64,000 nt of DNA from Cellulomonas marina (lineage in GTDB: Bacteria > Actinomycetota > Actinomycetes > Actinomycetales > Cellulomonadaceae): the NCBI RefSeq assembly GCF_900111925.1, contig NZ_FOKA01000010.1, positions 98,347 to 162,346 on the forward strand, read 5' to 3'. How positions within the stretch are numbered: position 1 is the first letter of the stretch; each line of letters opens with the position of its first letter. Of this stretch, positions 8,278 to 18,189 are shown piece after piece. Under the pieces are notes generated by a model. The model saw nothing but the letters and a program-made list of their open reading frames with translations, had not been told where the DNA came from and did no database searches. Position numbers and translations under genes: made by a program.

Positions 8278-8428
8278 GTCTGCGCCAGGGTCGGTGCATG
8301 ACCGTCGCTCCGAGCGGCCCCACCGGGCGTCTCGCGCCGCCGATGCGCGCCACGTCCGGCCCCACGCACGACCTCATGCACGGCCTCACGCATGGCTTCA
8401 CGACCGGGCTGACGACCGGGCCGGTCTC

Positions 8429-9256
8429 GTGCCCGCGCTGACCGACGCGGTCACCGCGCTCGCGGGCACGCCGTGGGCCCTCCTGGTGCTCTACGTGCTC
8501 ACGGTCGTCGACGGGGTGCTGCCGCCGCTGCCGAGCGAGGCCGCGGTGCTGGCCCTCGCGGCGCTCGCCGCGGGCGGGCCGGCGCTCGACGTGCTCCTCG
8601 TCGGCGGCGTGGCCGCGCTGGGCGCCTTCACCGGGGACCAGGTGGCCTACACGATCGGCGCGCGGCTGCCCGTGCGGCGGTCCCGGCTGCTGCGGTCCTG
8701 GCTGCGGCGTTCCCCGCGGCTGCGGCGCTCGCTGCGCCGCGCGGGCGTGGCGCTGCGGCAGCGAGGGGCGGCGGTGGTGCTCCCGGCGCGGTTCGTGCCC
8801 GGCGCGCGGGTCGCGGTGGCGCTCGCGGCCGGCGCGACGGGCATGTCCCGGCGGCGGTTCTGCGCGATCACCGCGGTCGGTGCGGTGGCCTGGGCGACGC
8901 TCATGGTGAGCATCGGAGCGGGGGCGGGTCACCTGCTCGACGACCGGCACCCGTTCCTCGTCGTCGCGGCCGGGGTGGTCGGTGGGCTGCTCGTCGGCGC
9001 GGTGCTCGACCGGGTGCTCCAGGCGGCGTCCCGCCTCGCGGGACGGCTCGCGGCGCGGCGGGCGGGGCGACGAGGTGCGTCAGCCGGGCCGCGGCGCGGT
9101 GCCGACGGAGGACGGGAGCGGCTCGCGCAGGCCGCTGGCGCGCCGGACGGGCTGCTCGACGGCGCGACGCACCGCCTCCTCGCCGCCGATGACGCGCACG
9201 TGCTCGCGCGCGCGGGTGATGGCGGTGTAGAGCAGCTCGCGGGTCAGCAGCGGTGA
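8429..9256 (+). CDS. DedA-family membrane protein
   Basis: A 275-residue integral membrane protein of the DedA/SNARE-associated family, thought to flip or handle lipids. Landmarks are YVLTVVDGVLPPLPSEAAVL, LGAFTGDQVAYTIGARL (G-x-x-x-G-D-x-x-x-Y), and the C-terminal RFVPGARVAVALAAGATGMS. The GTG at 8429 is chosen because it starts just before the first hydrophobic segment; longer starts in frame (GTG 8276) add a low-complexity His/Arg/Pro stretch. The last 59 codons run antisense through the 3' end of recD with no earlier stop. Confidence 0.8.
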   Translation: MPALTDAVTALAGTPWALLVLYVLTVVDGVLPPLPSEAAVLALAALAAGGPALDVLLVGGVAALGAFTGDQVAYTIGARLPVRRSRLLRSWLRRSPRLRRSLRRAGVALRQRGAAVVLPARFVPGARVAVALAAGATGMSRRRFCAITAVGAVAWATLMVSIGAGAGHLLDDRHPFLVVAAGVVGGLLVGAVLDRVLQAASRLAGRLAARRAGRRGASAGPRRGADGGRERLAQAAGAPDGLLDGATHRLLAADDAHVLARAGDGGVEQLAGQQR

Positions 9257-11035
9257 GGCCGCCGGCGGCAGCAGCACGGTGACGCGGGCGAACTGGCTGC
9301 CCTGGCCGCGGTGCACGGTCATGGCGTGCACGGGCTGCACGGCCGGGAGCCGGTAGGGCCGCACGAGGACGGGGGCGGCCGGGTCCCCGAACGCGACGAC
9401 GGTCCCGCCGGACCCGTCGTCGAGGACGACGCCCGTATCGCCGTTGGACAGCGCCGCGACCGGGTCGTTCTCCGTCACGAGCAGCGGCGTGCCGGGGGGC
9501 CACGCACACGGTGCCCGCCCACGCCACGACGGCTCGGCCTCCGCCAACCAGTGCTCGACCACCGCCGCCCACCAGGCGACGCCCGCCGGCCCCTGCCGGT
9601 GGGCCAGCAGGAGCCGGTGCCGTGCCAGCGCCGTCAGCGCGCCGGCCGCGTCGGCCGTCCGGGCGGCCTCCGTCAGCGCCCGGCCGGCCGCGAGCACGTC
9701 GGCCCGCAGCCCGCCGAGGTCCTCGGCGGCCGGCCGCGGACCCGCCGGCTCGACGAGCTCTCGCGACGCACCACCGGCGCGGAGCAGGGCCACCGCGGTG
9801 TCGGCGTCCCCGCGGCGGACCGCCTCCGCGAGCTCGGCCAGCTCCGTCCCGAACCGGTGCACGCGCTCGAGGCGCACCACGCCGGCCGGCAGCGCCGCGA
9901 CGAGGTCCGCCAGCACCGCGCCGGCCTCGACGCTGCTGAGCTGGTCCGGGTCCCCGACGAGCACGACGTGTGCGCCGGGCCGGACCGCCGCCAGGAGCCG
10001 CGCCATCAGCGTGAGCGACACCATCGAGGACTCGTCCACGACGACGAGGTCGTGCGGGAGCCGGCGGCCGGCGTCGTGCCGGAACCGCGTGGTCGTCCCC
10101 GGCAGGGGTCCGAGCAGCCGGTGCAGGGTCGTGGCGCGCACCGGCCCGACCGCCGCGCGGTCGGCGGGGTCCAGGCCGCGCAGCTCTGCCTCGACGGACT
10201 CCTGCAGGCGGGCGGCCGCCTTGCCGGTCGGGGCGGCGAGCGCCACGCGCAGGGGGCCGCCCGTGCGGGTCGAGGCCAGGGCCGCGACGAGGCGTGCCAC
10301 CGTCGTGGTCTTGCCCGTGCCGGGACCGCCCGTCAGCACCGTCAGGGGCAGGCGGGCCGCCGTGCGAACGGCGTCGCGCTGGCGCTCGTCGTCGGCCCGG
10401 GGGAAGAGCCGGAGGACGGCGCCCTCGACGGCGGCCCCGTCGTGGGCGGACGCGGACGGGGAGGCGGCCACGACGCGGCCGGCCGTGAGCGTGCGGACGG
10501 TCAGCTCGTCGCGCCAGTAGCGGTCGAGGTAGACGCGGCCGTCGACCCACCGCACCGGACGGTCGGCGGGTCCCTCCGGACCGTCGGCGACGAGGCGGCT
10601 GCGGCGCACGGCGGCGTGCCAGCCGTCGGGCCCGGCGAGATCGGGCCACGGCAGCGGGACGGCACCCCCCGACGCGGCACTCCCCGACGCGGCACTCCCC
10701 GACGCGGCACTCCCCGACGCGGCACCCTCCGTCGCGATGTCCTCGTCGACCGGCAGGGCGGCGACCTCGTCGAGCCGGACGCAGACCGAGCCGCCCCGCA
10801 CGGCGCGCACCGCCAGGGCCACCGCGAGCAGCACACGCTCGTCGGCCTCCGCGACGACGGCGGCGAGCCGCCGCGCGACGTGGACGTCCGCGGCGACGAG
10901 CAGCCCGGCGGCGACGAAGGGGGCGAGCAGCCCCTCGGCCCGCCACGGCACCGACCCGGGGAGCGCGAGGCCGGACGTGCCGTTCTCGGCAGCCATCGGG
11001 GTCAGCGGCGTCCCGTGCGCGGTGGTGCCCGTCAT
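9080..11035 (-). CDS. recD: RecBCD helicase alpha subunit RecD
   Basis: A 651-residue SF1B 5'-3' helicase, the fast motor of the RecBCD end-processing machine. Walker A is LTVLTGGPGTGKTTTV (residues 231-246), motif II VVVDESSMVSLTLM, motif III VLVGDPDQLSSVEAGAVL, and the C-terminal motifs TVHRGQGSQFARV and LLYTAITRAREHVRV. The ATG overlaps the recB stop by 4 bp (ATGA), showing coupled translation. Residues about 106-124 are a pure Ala-Ser-Gly-Ser-Ala repeat coming from four tandem 15-bp units, between the N-terminal domain and the motor. The 3' end overlaps the DedA gene on the other strand by 177 bp. Confidence 0.92.
   Translation of the reverse strand: MTGTTAHGTPLTPMAAENGTSGLALPGSVPWRAEGLLAPFVAAGLLVAADVHVARRLAAVVAEADERVLLAVALAVRAVRGGSVCVRLDEVAALPVDEDIATEGAASGSAASGSAASGSAASGGAVPLPWPDLAGPDGWHAAVRRSRLVADGPEGPADRPVRWVDGRVYLDRYWRDELTVRTLTAGRVVAASPSASAHDGAAVEGAVLRLFPRADDERQRDAVRTAARLPLTVLTGGPGTGKTTTVARLVAALASTRTGGPLRVALAAPTGKAAARLQESVEAELRGLDPADRAAVGPVRATTLHRLLGPLPGTTTRFRHDAGRRLPHDLVVVDESSMVSLTLMARLLAAVRPGAHVVLVGDPDQLSSVEAGAVLADLVAALPAGVVRLERVHRFGTELAELAEAVRRGDADTAVALLRAGGASRELVEPAGPRPAAEDLGGLRADVLAAGRALTEAARTADAAGALTALARHRLLLAHRQGPAGVAWWAAVVEHWLAEAEPSWRGRAPCAWPPGTPLLVTENDPVAALSNGDTGVVLDDGSGGTVVAFGDPAAPVLVRPYRLPAVQPVHAMTVHRGQGSQFARVTVLLPPAASPLLTRELLYTAITRAREHVRVIGGEEAVRRAVEQPVRRASGLREPLPSSVGTAPRPG
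10671..10730. repeat. 15-bp tandem repeat inside recD (4 copies)
   Basis: Unit GACGCGGCACTCCCC repeats at 10671, 10686 and 10701, with a fourth slightly diverged copy to 10730. The unit length keeps the frame and encodes a short Ser/Gly/Ala linker, so copy-number change would alter only linker length. Confidence 0.85.
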
Positions 11036-14000
11036 GGCTGCCGTCCGTCGAGGAGGTCGGACAGGGCGACCACGAGCGCTGCGGGCGGTCGCCACGCCAT
11101 CACGCCGCACGGCGCACCGCCGAGGACGGGGGTGGCGGGACCCGCCATGCCGCGCACGAAGAGGTAGAGCCCCCCGCCGAGGTGCTGCTCGGGGTCGTAG
11201 CCGCGCAGCCGCCACCGCAGGTACCGGTGCAGCGCCGCCGAGTAGAGCAGCAGCTGCAGCGGGTAGTGCGCGTCGAGCATGGCCGCCACCATCGCCTCCG
11301 GGCGGTAGTGCCACGTCGTCAGCGACTCCCCGGCGGTCCCCAGCCGGTTCGTCTTGTAGTCGACCACCAGGTACCGGTGCCCACCCGGCACCGACCGTCC
11401 GCCCTCGTGGTCGTCGACCGGCACGCGCAGTACCGCGTCGATGCTCCCCGTCAGGTATCCGGACAGGCGGCCGGCGGCCAGTGCGCGGTCCTCGAGCCGC
11501 TCGGCGTACCCGGCGAAGGGGTCGTCGGGGGGCAGGTGCGTCCGCAGCAGCGCCGCGAGGTCGCCGACCCGGGCGGGCGTGCGCACGGCCCCGTGGCCAC
11601 CGACGGCGACGTCGCCGCCCGCCAGGGGCAGCTCGAAGTCCAGCTCGGCCAGGCGGTCGCCCGGCGCGACATCGGCCAGGGTGCGACCGTCCGCGAGCGC
11701 TCCGAGCGGGGTGCGCAGCACCGGCAGCAGCGCGGCAGCGAGCACCTCGGGCGTGACGCCGGCCGCCGCCGCGGTGCCCGCCTCGGTGCAGCGGGTCGTC
11801 AGCTCCGCGTCCAGGTCCGCCGCTGCGGTGTCGACCGTCTCGAGGACCTCGTGCACGAGGGTGCCGAAGCCGGTCCCGCCGGGCAGGTCCGCGAGCGGGG
11901 ACGGCAGGGCTCCGGCGGCCGCGGCCGCGGTCGCGTCCGCGAGGTCCGCGAAGGGGTCGAGGGGCAGCGCCGGGGCGTCCTCCGGCTCGTCGATCACGAC
12001 GCTCGTCTCGGGCTCGGAGGTGACCCCCGCGCCGCCCGGCCGTCCCACGAGGCCTGCGCCGCCATCTACGCCCGTGCCCGCTGCCGTCCCCGCTCCCGTG
12101 CCCGACCTGGAGCCGACCGCGCCACCGGGGCCCGGCGGGTGGGCCGCGTCGTGGGCGGCGGCCGTGAGCGCCGAGTAGGACGTGCGGCGCCAGCCCGTGT
12201 CCGGCACGCGGTCGAGCACGGCGACGTCGAGGTCCGCACGGACCACGGGCGGCGGCTCCCAGCGCTCGACCTCCGGCGGTCCCGCGACGAGCTCCAGGGC
12301 CAGGGCCGCGCCGGCGGCGACCACGTGCTCGCGTAGCCGCACGGTGGCGACGTCGTCGGTCATGGCGCGCACCAGGTCCGCGGGCCGGCCGTCGGCGTCC
12401 CGCCCGCCGAGCAGCAGCCGGGTCAGCGGCGCCCGGCCGGAGTTCCGGCTGGGCGCCCACCAGAGCACGAGCTGGCTGGCGGCCCGCGTCATGGCGACGT
12501 ACGCCAGGCGCAGCCCCTCGCCCGACTCGTCCTCGGCGGCGGCCGCGCGGGCCTCGTCGTAGCCCGGGCTGCCCTTGCCGCCGACGTGCAGCACGCGGGC
12601 GTCGTCCCGGTGCAGGGTGAGGGTCTCCGGGTTGTCGGGCGTCCACCGGTCCCAGAGGTAGGGCACCAGGACCACCGGGAACTGCAGCCCCTTGGCGGCG
12701 TGCACGGTGATGACCTGCACCGCCGCGGCATCGGTCTCCAGGCGTCGGCTGCGCTCCTCCGCGTAGTCCGTCGCCGCCTCGGCGATGCGTTCGCGCAGCC
12801 ACTCCAGGAGCGACGAGGGGCCCATGCCCTGCCCGGTCGCCGCCGCGTGCAGGGCCTCGCCGACGTGCCGCAGGTCCGTCAGGCGCCGCTCGCCGTCCGG
12901 CAGCGCGACGAGGCGCTCGCGCACGCCGGCGGCCGCGGTGGCCTCGACCAGCGCGGCGACGCCGTGGTCGGCGAGCAGCCGCGCCCAGCCGCGCACGCGG
13001 TCGTCGAGCCGGTCCCGGGCGGTGCCGTCGGCCCCGGCCAGATCGGTCGCGGACCAGCCGACGAAGGGACCGAGCGCCACCGCCGCCGTCAGGCCGCGGA
13101 CCCCGGGACGGGCCAGCGCGGACAGCAGCACGAGCCAGTCCTGCGCGGCCGGCGTCCCGAAGACGCTGGTCAGCATGGAGGTGACCGCCGGCACGCCGGC
13201 CTCGACGAGCGCCGCCTGCGCGGACAGCGCGTCGGCGTTGCGGCGCGCGAGCACGGCGACGTCGCCGGGGCGCAGCGGGCGTCGGGTCCCGTCGGCCCCG
13301 ACGACCGTCGTGGTCCGCAGCCGCCGCACCACCTCCGCCGCGACGTCCGCGTGCACGAGCGCACGCACCGCGCCGACGGCCGCGTCCTTGACCCCGGTGG
13401 TCCCCAGCGCGGCGCGGGTGACCTGCCGGACGACGACGGCAGGCCCGCCCTCGAGCCGCCGGCCGGTCCGTCCTGCCTCGACGGGGTGCACGACGATCCG
13501 CGGGTCGCCCAGCGCCGTGCCGCGCAGCAGCGGCGCGAGCCCGGCGAGCACGTCGGGGTCAGCGCGCCAGTTGCGGCCCAGGGTCGACGTCGACGCCTCC
13601 GCCCGCGCCCGGAGGTAGGTCACGACGTCGGCGCCCCGGAAGGCGTAGATGGCCTGCTTGGGGTCGCCGATGAGCACGAGCGTGCGCGAGCCGTGGAACG
13701 CGGTGCGCAGGATCTCCCACTGGACGGGGTCCGTGTCCTGGAACTCGTCCACCATGACGACGCGGTAGCGCGCGCGCACCCGCTCGGCGGCGGCGGGCCC
13801 GGTGGCCGGGTCGGCCAGCGCGTCACGGAGCAGGACGAGCAGGTCGTCGTAGTCGAGGACCCGGGCGCCGCGCTTGCGCCGCGTCATCTCGCGCCGCGCC
13901 GCGAGCGCCAGACGCACGGCGTCCCCGGCGCGCGTGCCGGGGTCGGCGTCGGCGGGCTCGACGGTCGCGCCGTGGTCGCTGACGGCCTCGTGCGCGACGC

Positions 14001-14604
14001 TCCGGGCCAGCGTGACCGTCAGCGTCGGGTCGGAGGTGCCGACGTACTTGCGCAGGTAGAGGTCGTCCACCACCTCCGCCTCGAGCGCGGCGACGTCCGG
14101 CAGCAGCGTCGCGTCCCGATCCACGTCGCCGACCGTGCCCAGCGTCGCGAGCATCTCCTGGCAGAAGCCGTGTGTCGTGGTGATCGTGGCGGCGTCGAAC
14201 GCCGACAGCGCGTCCGCCAGGCGCTCGCCGCGGCGGTGCCGCTCGTCGTCGTCGACCGCGGCCAGGTGCCGCACCACGTCGTCCGACGAGGTGCGGGCGT
14301 CGGAGCCGCGCAGCGCGGCCTCCACCTCCAGCAGCCGGTCCCGGACGCGCTCGCGCAGCTCGGACGTGGCCAGCCGTCCGAAGGTCACCAGCAGCAGCTC
14401 CGGCAGGGTCGCCACACCCTCCGCGACGTAGCGCGCCGCGAGGGAGGCGATGGTGGTGGTCTTGCCCGTGCCGGCGCTCGCCTCGAGCACGACCGTGCCC
14501 GTGGGCAGCGGTCCGCAGACGTCGAAGACCGGCGGGGCGACGGCCGTCGTCGCACCGGTCGCCGGAGGTACGGGTGACGCCGCCTCGGGGGCCACCCCGC
14601 TCAC
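11032..14604 (-). CDS. recB: RecBCD nuclease/helicase subunit RecB
   Basis: A 1190-residue UvrD-like helicase with a C-terminal nuclease. The GTG start overlaps the recC stop by 4 bp (GTGA). Motifs in order: Walker A LEASAGTGKTTTI (residues 40-52), THGFCQEML, YRVVMVDEFQDTDPVQWEIL, LIGDPKQAIYAFRGADV, ITVHAAKGLQFPVVLVP, LRLAYVAMTRAASQL. A Gly/Ala/Thr-rich linker separates helicase and nuclease. The RecB-type nuclease is intact: GTLVHEVLE, GSIDAVLRV and YLVVDYKTNRLG (D-x-K). Residues are those of an active 3'-5' helicase and nuclease acting at double-strand breaks. Confidence 0.94.
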   Translation of the reverse strand: MSGVAPEAASPVPPATGATTAVAPPVFDVCGPLPTGTVVLEASAGTGKTTTIASLAARYVAEGVATLPELLLVTFGRLATSELRERVRDRLLEVEAALRGSDARTSSDDVVRHLAAVDDDERHRRGERLADALSAFDAATITTTHGFCQEMLATLGTVGDVDRDATLLPDVAALEAEVVDDLYLRKYVGTSDPTLTVTLARSVAHEAVSDHGATVEPADADPGTRAGDAVRLALAARREMTRRKRGARVLDYDDLLVLLRDALADPATGPAAAERVRARYRVVMVDEFQDTDPVQWEILRTAFHGSRTLVLIGDPKQAIYAFRGADVVTYLRARAEASTSTLGRNWRADPDVLAGLAPLLRGTALGDPRIVVHPVEAGRTGRRLEGGPAVVVRQVTRAALGTTGVKDAAVGAVRALVHADVAAEVVRRLRTTTVVGADGTRRPLRPGDVAVLARRNADALSAQAALVEAGVPAVTSMLTSVFGTPAAQDWLVLLSALARPGVRGLTAAVALGPFVGWSATDLAGADGTARDRLDDRVRGWARLLADHGVAALVEATAAAGVRERLVALPDGERRLTDLRHVGEALHAAATGQGMGPSSLLEWLRERIAEAATDYAEERSRRLETDAAAVQVITVHAAKGLQFPVVLVPYLWDRWTPDNPETLTLHRDDARVLHVGGKGSPGYDEARAAAAEDESGEGLRLAYVAMTRAASQLVLWWAPSRNSGRAPLTRLLLGGRDADGRPADLVRAMTDDVATVRLREHVVAAGAALALELVAGPPEVERWEPPPVVRADLDVAVLDRVPDTGWRRTSYSALTAAAHDAAHPPGPGGAVGSRSGTGAGTAAGTGVDGGAGLVGRPGGAGVTSEPETSVVIDEPEDAPALPLDPFADLADATAAAAAGALPSPLADLPGGTGFGTLVHEVLETVDTAAADLDAELTTRCTEAGTAAAAGVTPEVLAAALLPVLRTPLGALADGRTLADVAPGDRLAELDFELPLAGGDVAVGGHGAVRTPARVGDLAALLRTHLPPDDPFAGYAERLEDRALAAGRLSGYLTGSIDAVLRVPVDDHEGGRSVPGGHRYLVVDYKTNRLGTAGESLTTWHYRPEAMVAAMLDAHYPLQLLLYSAALHRYLRWRLRGYDPEQHLGGGLYLFVRGMAGPATPVLGGAPCGVMAWRPPAALVVALSDLLDGRQP

Positions 14605-17600
14605 CGCGGCACCACCTGCTCGTGCGCCAGGAGGTCCTCCCACAGCGCGACGGACAGGGCGCCGAACCGCGTGGGGTGCCCCGGGGCGCGCGCGGCCTCG
14701 GCAGGCGTCGGACGCGGGGCGAGGACGTCGTCGGCCGACATGCCGGCGCCCCACACCTGCACGTGGTAGCCGTCGGTCAGGTCGAAGCCGCCGGCGCCGC
14801 GGGCGGCGTCCTCGGGCGTGCCCAGCTCGGCACGCGCCGCAGCCTCCGCGTCGTCGGCGGTGGCCGCCGGACCGGTGAGGGCGCGGGCGTAGGCGCAGGA
14901 CGCGGCGAGCGGGAGCGGCAGCACCTCGCGGCGGGCCGCGTCGTGCAGCACGACGAGGTCGGCCAGCAGCCGGGCGGCCCGGTCCGGTGCCGGCGCGGCG
15001 AGGAGGGCCGCGCGGTTCGCCGACCCGCTACCGGGGCCGCGGCCGATGGTCGTGGCGCTGAAGGTCCGGCCGGGCAGCGCCGCTGTCAGTGCGAGCAGGC
15101 CCAGCCACGCGCGCAGGCGGTGCTTGGCGGCGAGCCGCGACAGCACGACCCGGACCAGCACGTCCCCGCGGACGCCGTCGACCGTCCCCGTCAGCCGGCG
15201 ACCGGTGACCACCTGGCCGTCAGGTCCGGGGTGCGGCGGCAGGGTGAGGGCCACGTCGAGGGCCACGGGGTCCGCCGCCAGCGCGTCGCCGGCGGCGTCG
15301 AGCACGCCCTGGACCCGCTGCCGAACCGTCCCCATGACCGTGCCGCCCAGCTCGCCGGGCGGCACGTGCCCCCGCCGGCGCTCGGCTGCGACCGCGGCGT
15401 CGAGCCCGGTCCCGGCCAGCACGGTCGCCAGCACGCGGTTCCCCACGTCCCACATCGCGAGGCCGTCCAGCTCGAGGGGCAGCCGGTCCTCCAGCGGCGG
15501 CTCGTCGCGCGGCGGCACGACGCCCAGCCGCCCGCGCACCAGGGCGCGGACCGGGTGCTCGAGCACGACGACGAGGTCGTCGAGGTCGACGTCGGGCACC
15601 CCGCTGCTGACCGTGGCGGTGGTGGCGGTGGTGGCGGTGGTGGCGGTGCCGGACGTCGGGGCGGCGTCCGCGCCGGCCGGGCCGAGGGGGGCCGGGAGGA
15701 ACGGGGCGGCGGCCGTGCGCGGCTCCCGGGCCCGGCGGGCCGCGGCCAGGTCGACCGCATCGAAGCTGAAGGGGCCTGGCCGCCCCAGCGCGCCGTCGAC
15801 GAAGTTGCGCTCGTCGACGGTCTGCAGCGGGTGCCGGACCACCCGCGCCCGGGCGTCGCGCCCGTCCGTGGACGCCACCGCGTCGTCGAGCGCGTCCAGG
15901 AGCTCGCCCACCGGGACGGCCGGCGGACGGCGGGCACCCGTGCGCTCGTCCGCACCGGCGTGGACCACGACGAGGTGGTCGGTGGCGCTGAGCACGGCGT
16001 CGAGGAAGAGCTGGCGGTCCTCCTGGCGCCGGTCCCGCTCGCCCACCAGGGGTCGCCGCGCCAGCACGTCGTCGCCGTCGGGGCCGCCGCCGCGGGGGAA
16101 CGCGCCGTCGTCCATGCCGAGCAGCGCGACCACGCGGTGGGGGACGGCGCGCATGGGCGCGAGGCTGCACACGGTCAGCGCCCCGGTCCGGAAGCCGGAG
16201 CGGGTGGGCCGGGCGCGCAGGCGTGGCTCGAGGGCGGCGGCGACGTCCGGCAGGCGCAGCTCGGGGTCGCCACCGTCGGCGGACGTGCGGCGCAGGTCCG
16301 CCAGGACGCGCTCCGCCTCGACCGACTGCCACCGGTCGGCCGGCGCCACGTCGGTGAGGAGCGCGAGCGCGTCCGTCAACGCGTCGCACCACGCCGTCGC
16401 GGGACGCGTGCCGTCGAGGGACGCGAGCACGGCCGACAGGCGGTCGACGAGCTCCGTCAGCCGGCCCACGAGGTCCACGTCCGTGCTGCCCACGTCGTCG
16501 ACGGGCAGGGCGTGCTCCACGTACCGGCCGTCCTCCTCCGCCATCGCCACGCCCAGCGCCAGCCGGTCCAGCGCGGCGGACCAGGTGCCCTGGGCGACGC
16601 GGCCGAGGCCGTAGCGCGCGCGCCGACCCGTGTCCTCCCCCCACCGCACCCCGGTCTCGACCGCCCACGCCCGCACCCGGTCGAGGTCGGCGTCGTCGAG
16701 GTCGAAGCGGCGCCGGACCGGTGGCTGCCCCGCCAGGTCGACGACCGCCGACGCGGTGACGCGGGACGCGGCGAGCTCCAGGAGGGTCGCGAGCACGACG
16801 AGCACGGGGTTGGCACGGGCGGGTGCACGGTCCGCGATCCGCACCCGCAGCGTGCGCCCGGGGTGGTCCGCTGCGACAGCGGACGAGCCGCCCGGACCGT
16901 CCACCGCGGCCTCGCCCGTCGCGACCGGGCCCAGCACGGCCTCGACGAGCGGCGCGAACGCCTCGACGTCCGGGCACAGCACGACGACGTCGCGCGGCTC
17001 GAGCGTGGGGTCGTCCGCCAGCAGTCCCACGAGGACCTCGCGCAGCACCTCGACCTGGCGCGCGCGGCCGTGGCACGCATGGACCTGGACGGTCCGGTCC
17101 TCGGCCGCAGCCACGTGCACGGGCCCGCCCCGACGGTCCTCCGCCAGGCGGGTCTGCAGCGCGCCGAGGACGGTCGTGGGCCGCGGCCGTGCGGGCAGGA
17201 GCTCCACGTGGTCCGGCCCGGCTGCCAGGACCCGGGCGCCGAGCTCGACCGCGTCGCCGGCCGTGGCGGTCAGCAGCCGGTGCCGGGCGACCCGTGGCAG
17301 CGCGGCCCGGGCCAACGGCGGCCGCAGGTCCAGGTCCGCCAGCCGCTGCCACAGCGCCAGGGACGGCTGCGGCAGCCACAGGTGCACCTCCCGGTGGGCG
17401 GCGAGCGCCCCGAGCACCCGCAGCCCCTGCGCGGGCAGCGCGGTGGCGCCGAGCACGGACACGCGGGCCGGCAGGTCCACCAGGCCCGGGTCGGCGACCA
17501 GCGCCGCGACGGCGTCGTCGAGCCGCTCCGCCGGGGCCGGGACCCCCAGGCGCTCGCGGACCGCGCGCCAGAGGCGGGCCTGCCAGGCGAGGTCGGGTGC

Positions 17601-18182
17601 GAGCGGCGCGCCCGTGCCGTCCTCGTCGTCGCCCGCCGCCCACGCGACGACCATGGCCGGGCGTTCCTCGTCGTACCGGACGAGGAGGCGCGCCAGGTGC
17701 TGCGCGAGCGGGAGCCGCCGGCCGCGACGGACGTCGTCGTCGGGCGTGCCGAGGTGGCGCACCACGGGGGCGAGCCACGGCTCCTCGGCCCTCTCGTCCA
17801 GCACGGCCAGCACCGTCCACGCCAGCGCGGACCGGGACCACGGGTCGCGCTCGCCGTCCGGGTGGCCCACGACCGCGGCGAGGGCGTCCGCCACGAGCCG
17901 CCGCGGGGGGTCGAAGCGCACGTTGGCGCAGATCCCGTCGCCACCTCCCTCGCCGTCGGACCCGAGGCGCCGCGCCAGGCGCTGCGCCACCCACCGTTCC
18001 ACGCCCCGCGTCGGCACGGCCACGACGTCGGGGACGAACGGGTCCGCGGGCACGTCCGCCAGCACGGCACCCAGCGCGTCGACCAGCACGTCGAACCGCT
18101 CGGCCACGTGCACCCGCAGAGCACCCCTGCGGACGCCGACGCCTGCGCCCCCACCTGCGGCGTCGCCGGCTGCCCCTGTCAT
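14601..18182 (-). CDS. recC: RecBCD Chi-recognition subunit RecC
   Basis: A 1193-residue protein and the first gene of recC-recB-recD. RecC has a helicase fold without working ATPase motifs and scans for Chi. Family segments include RVHVAERFDVLVDALGAVL, VVAVPTRGVERWVAQRLA, NVRFDPPRRLVADALAAV, VHACHGRARQVEVLREVL and VVALLGMDDGAFPR. The ATG at 18182 is chosen over a GTG ten codons earlier because TAGCAT lies exactly 7 nt before it, a leaderless promoter. A Thr/Ala repeat occurs about residue 850. Order and overlaps suggest one polycistronic message for the complex. Confidence 0.92.
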   Translation of the reverse strand: MTGAAGDAAGGGAGVGVRRGALRVHVAERFDVLVDALGAVLADVPADPFVPDVVAVPTRGVERWVAQRLARRLGSDGEGGGDGICANVRFDPPRRLVADALAAVVGHPDGERDPWSRSALAWTVLAVLDERAEEPWLAPVVRHLGTPDDDVRRGRRLPLAQHLARLLVRYDEERPAMVVAWAAGDDEDGTGAPLAPDLAWQARLWRAVRERLGVPAPAERLDDAVAALVADPGLVDLPARVSVLGATALPAQGLRVLGALAAHREVHLWLPQPSLALWQRLADLDLRPPLARAALPRVARHRLLTATAGDAVELGARVLAAGPDHVELLPARPRPTTVLGALQTRLAEDRRGGPVHVAAAEDRTVQVHACHGRARQVEVLREVLVGLLADDPTLEPRDVVVLCPDVEAFAPLVEAVLGPVATGEAAVDGPGGSSAVAADHPGRTLRVRIADRAPARANPVLVVLATLLELAASRVTASAVVDLAGQPPVRRRFDLDDADLDRVRAWAVETGVRWGEDTGRRARYGLGRVAQGTWSAALDRLALGVAMAEEDGRYVEHALPVDDVGSTDVDLVGRLTELVDRLSAVLASLDGTRPATAWCDALTDALALLTDVAPADRWQSVEAERVLADLRRTSADGGDPELRLPDVAAALEPRLRARPTRSGFRTGALTVCSLAPMRAVPHRVVALLGMDDGAFPRGGGPDGDDVLARRPLVGERDRRQEDRQLFLDAVLSATDHLVVVHAGADERTGARRPPAVPVGELLDALDDAVASTDGRDARARVVRHPLQTVDERNFVDGALGRPGPFSFDAVDLAAARRAREPRTAAAPFLPAPLGPAGADAAPTSGTATTATTATTATVSSGVPDVDLDDLVVVLEHPVRALVRGRLGVVPPRDEPPLEDRLPLELDGLAMWDVGNRVLATVLAGTGLDAAVAAERRRGHVPPGELGGTVMGTVRQRVQGVLDAAGDALAADPVALDVALTLPPHPGPDGQVVTGRRLTGTVDGVRGDVLVRVVLSRLAAKHRLRAWLGLLALTAALPGRTFSATTIGRGPGSGSANRAALLAAPAPDRAARLLADLVVLHDAARREVLPLPLAASCAYARALTGPAATADDAEAAARAELGTPEDAARGAGGFDLTDGYHVQVWGAGMSADDVLAPRPTPAEAARAPGHPTRFGALSVALWEDLLAHEQVVPR
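15613..15648. repeat. 9-bp tandem repeat inside recC (4 perfect copies)
   Basis: Unit GTGGCGGTG repeats without error four times. On the coding strand it gives a Thr-Ala-Thr run between the helicase-like body and the C-terminal region, so it behaves as a linker. Confidence 0.85.
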
Positions 18183-18189
18183 GCCGGCG

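Noticed and set aside
8298..8441. 47-codon ORF before dedA with THDLMHGLTHGFTTG-type repeats
   Set aside because: No good ribosome site and no family; the repeat follows from short local DNA repeats. A leader peptide remains possible but is not supported.
12586..14577. 663-codon open frame antisense to recB
   Set aside because: Long antisense frames are expected at this G+C. The product is His/Arg/Gly-rich with no domain, and recB on the other strand has every helicase and nuclease motif.
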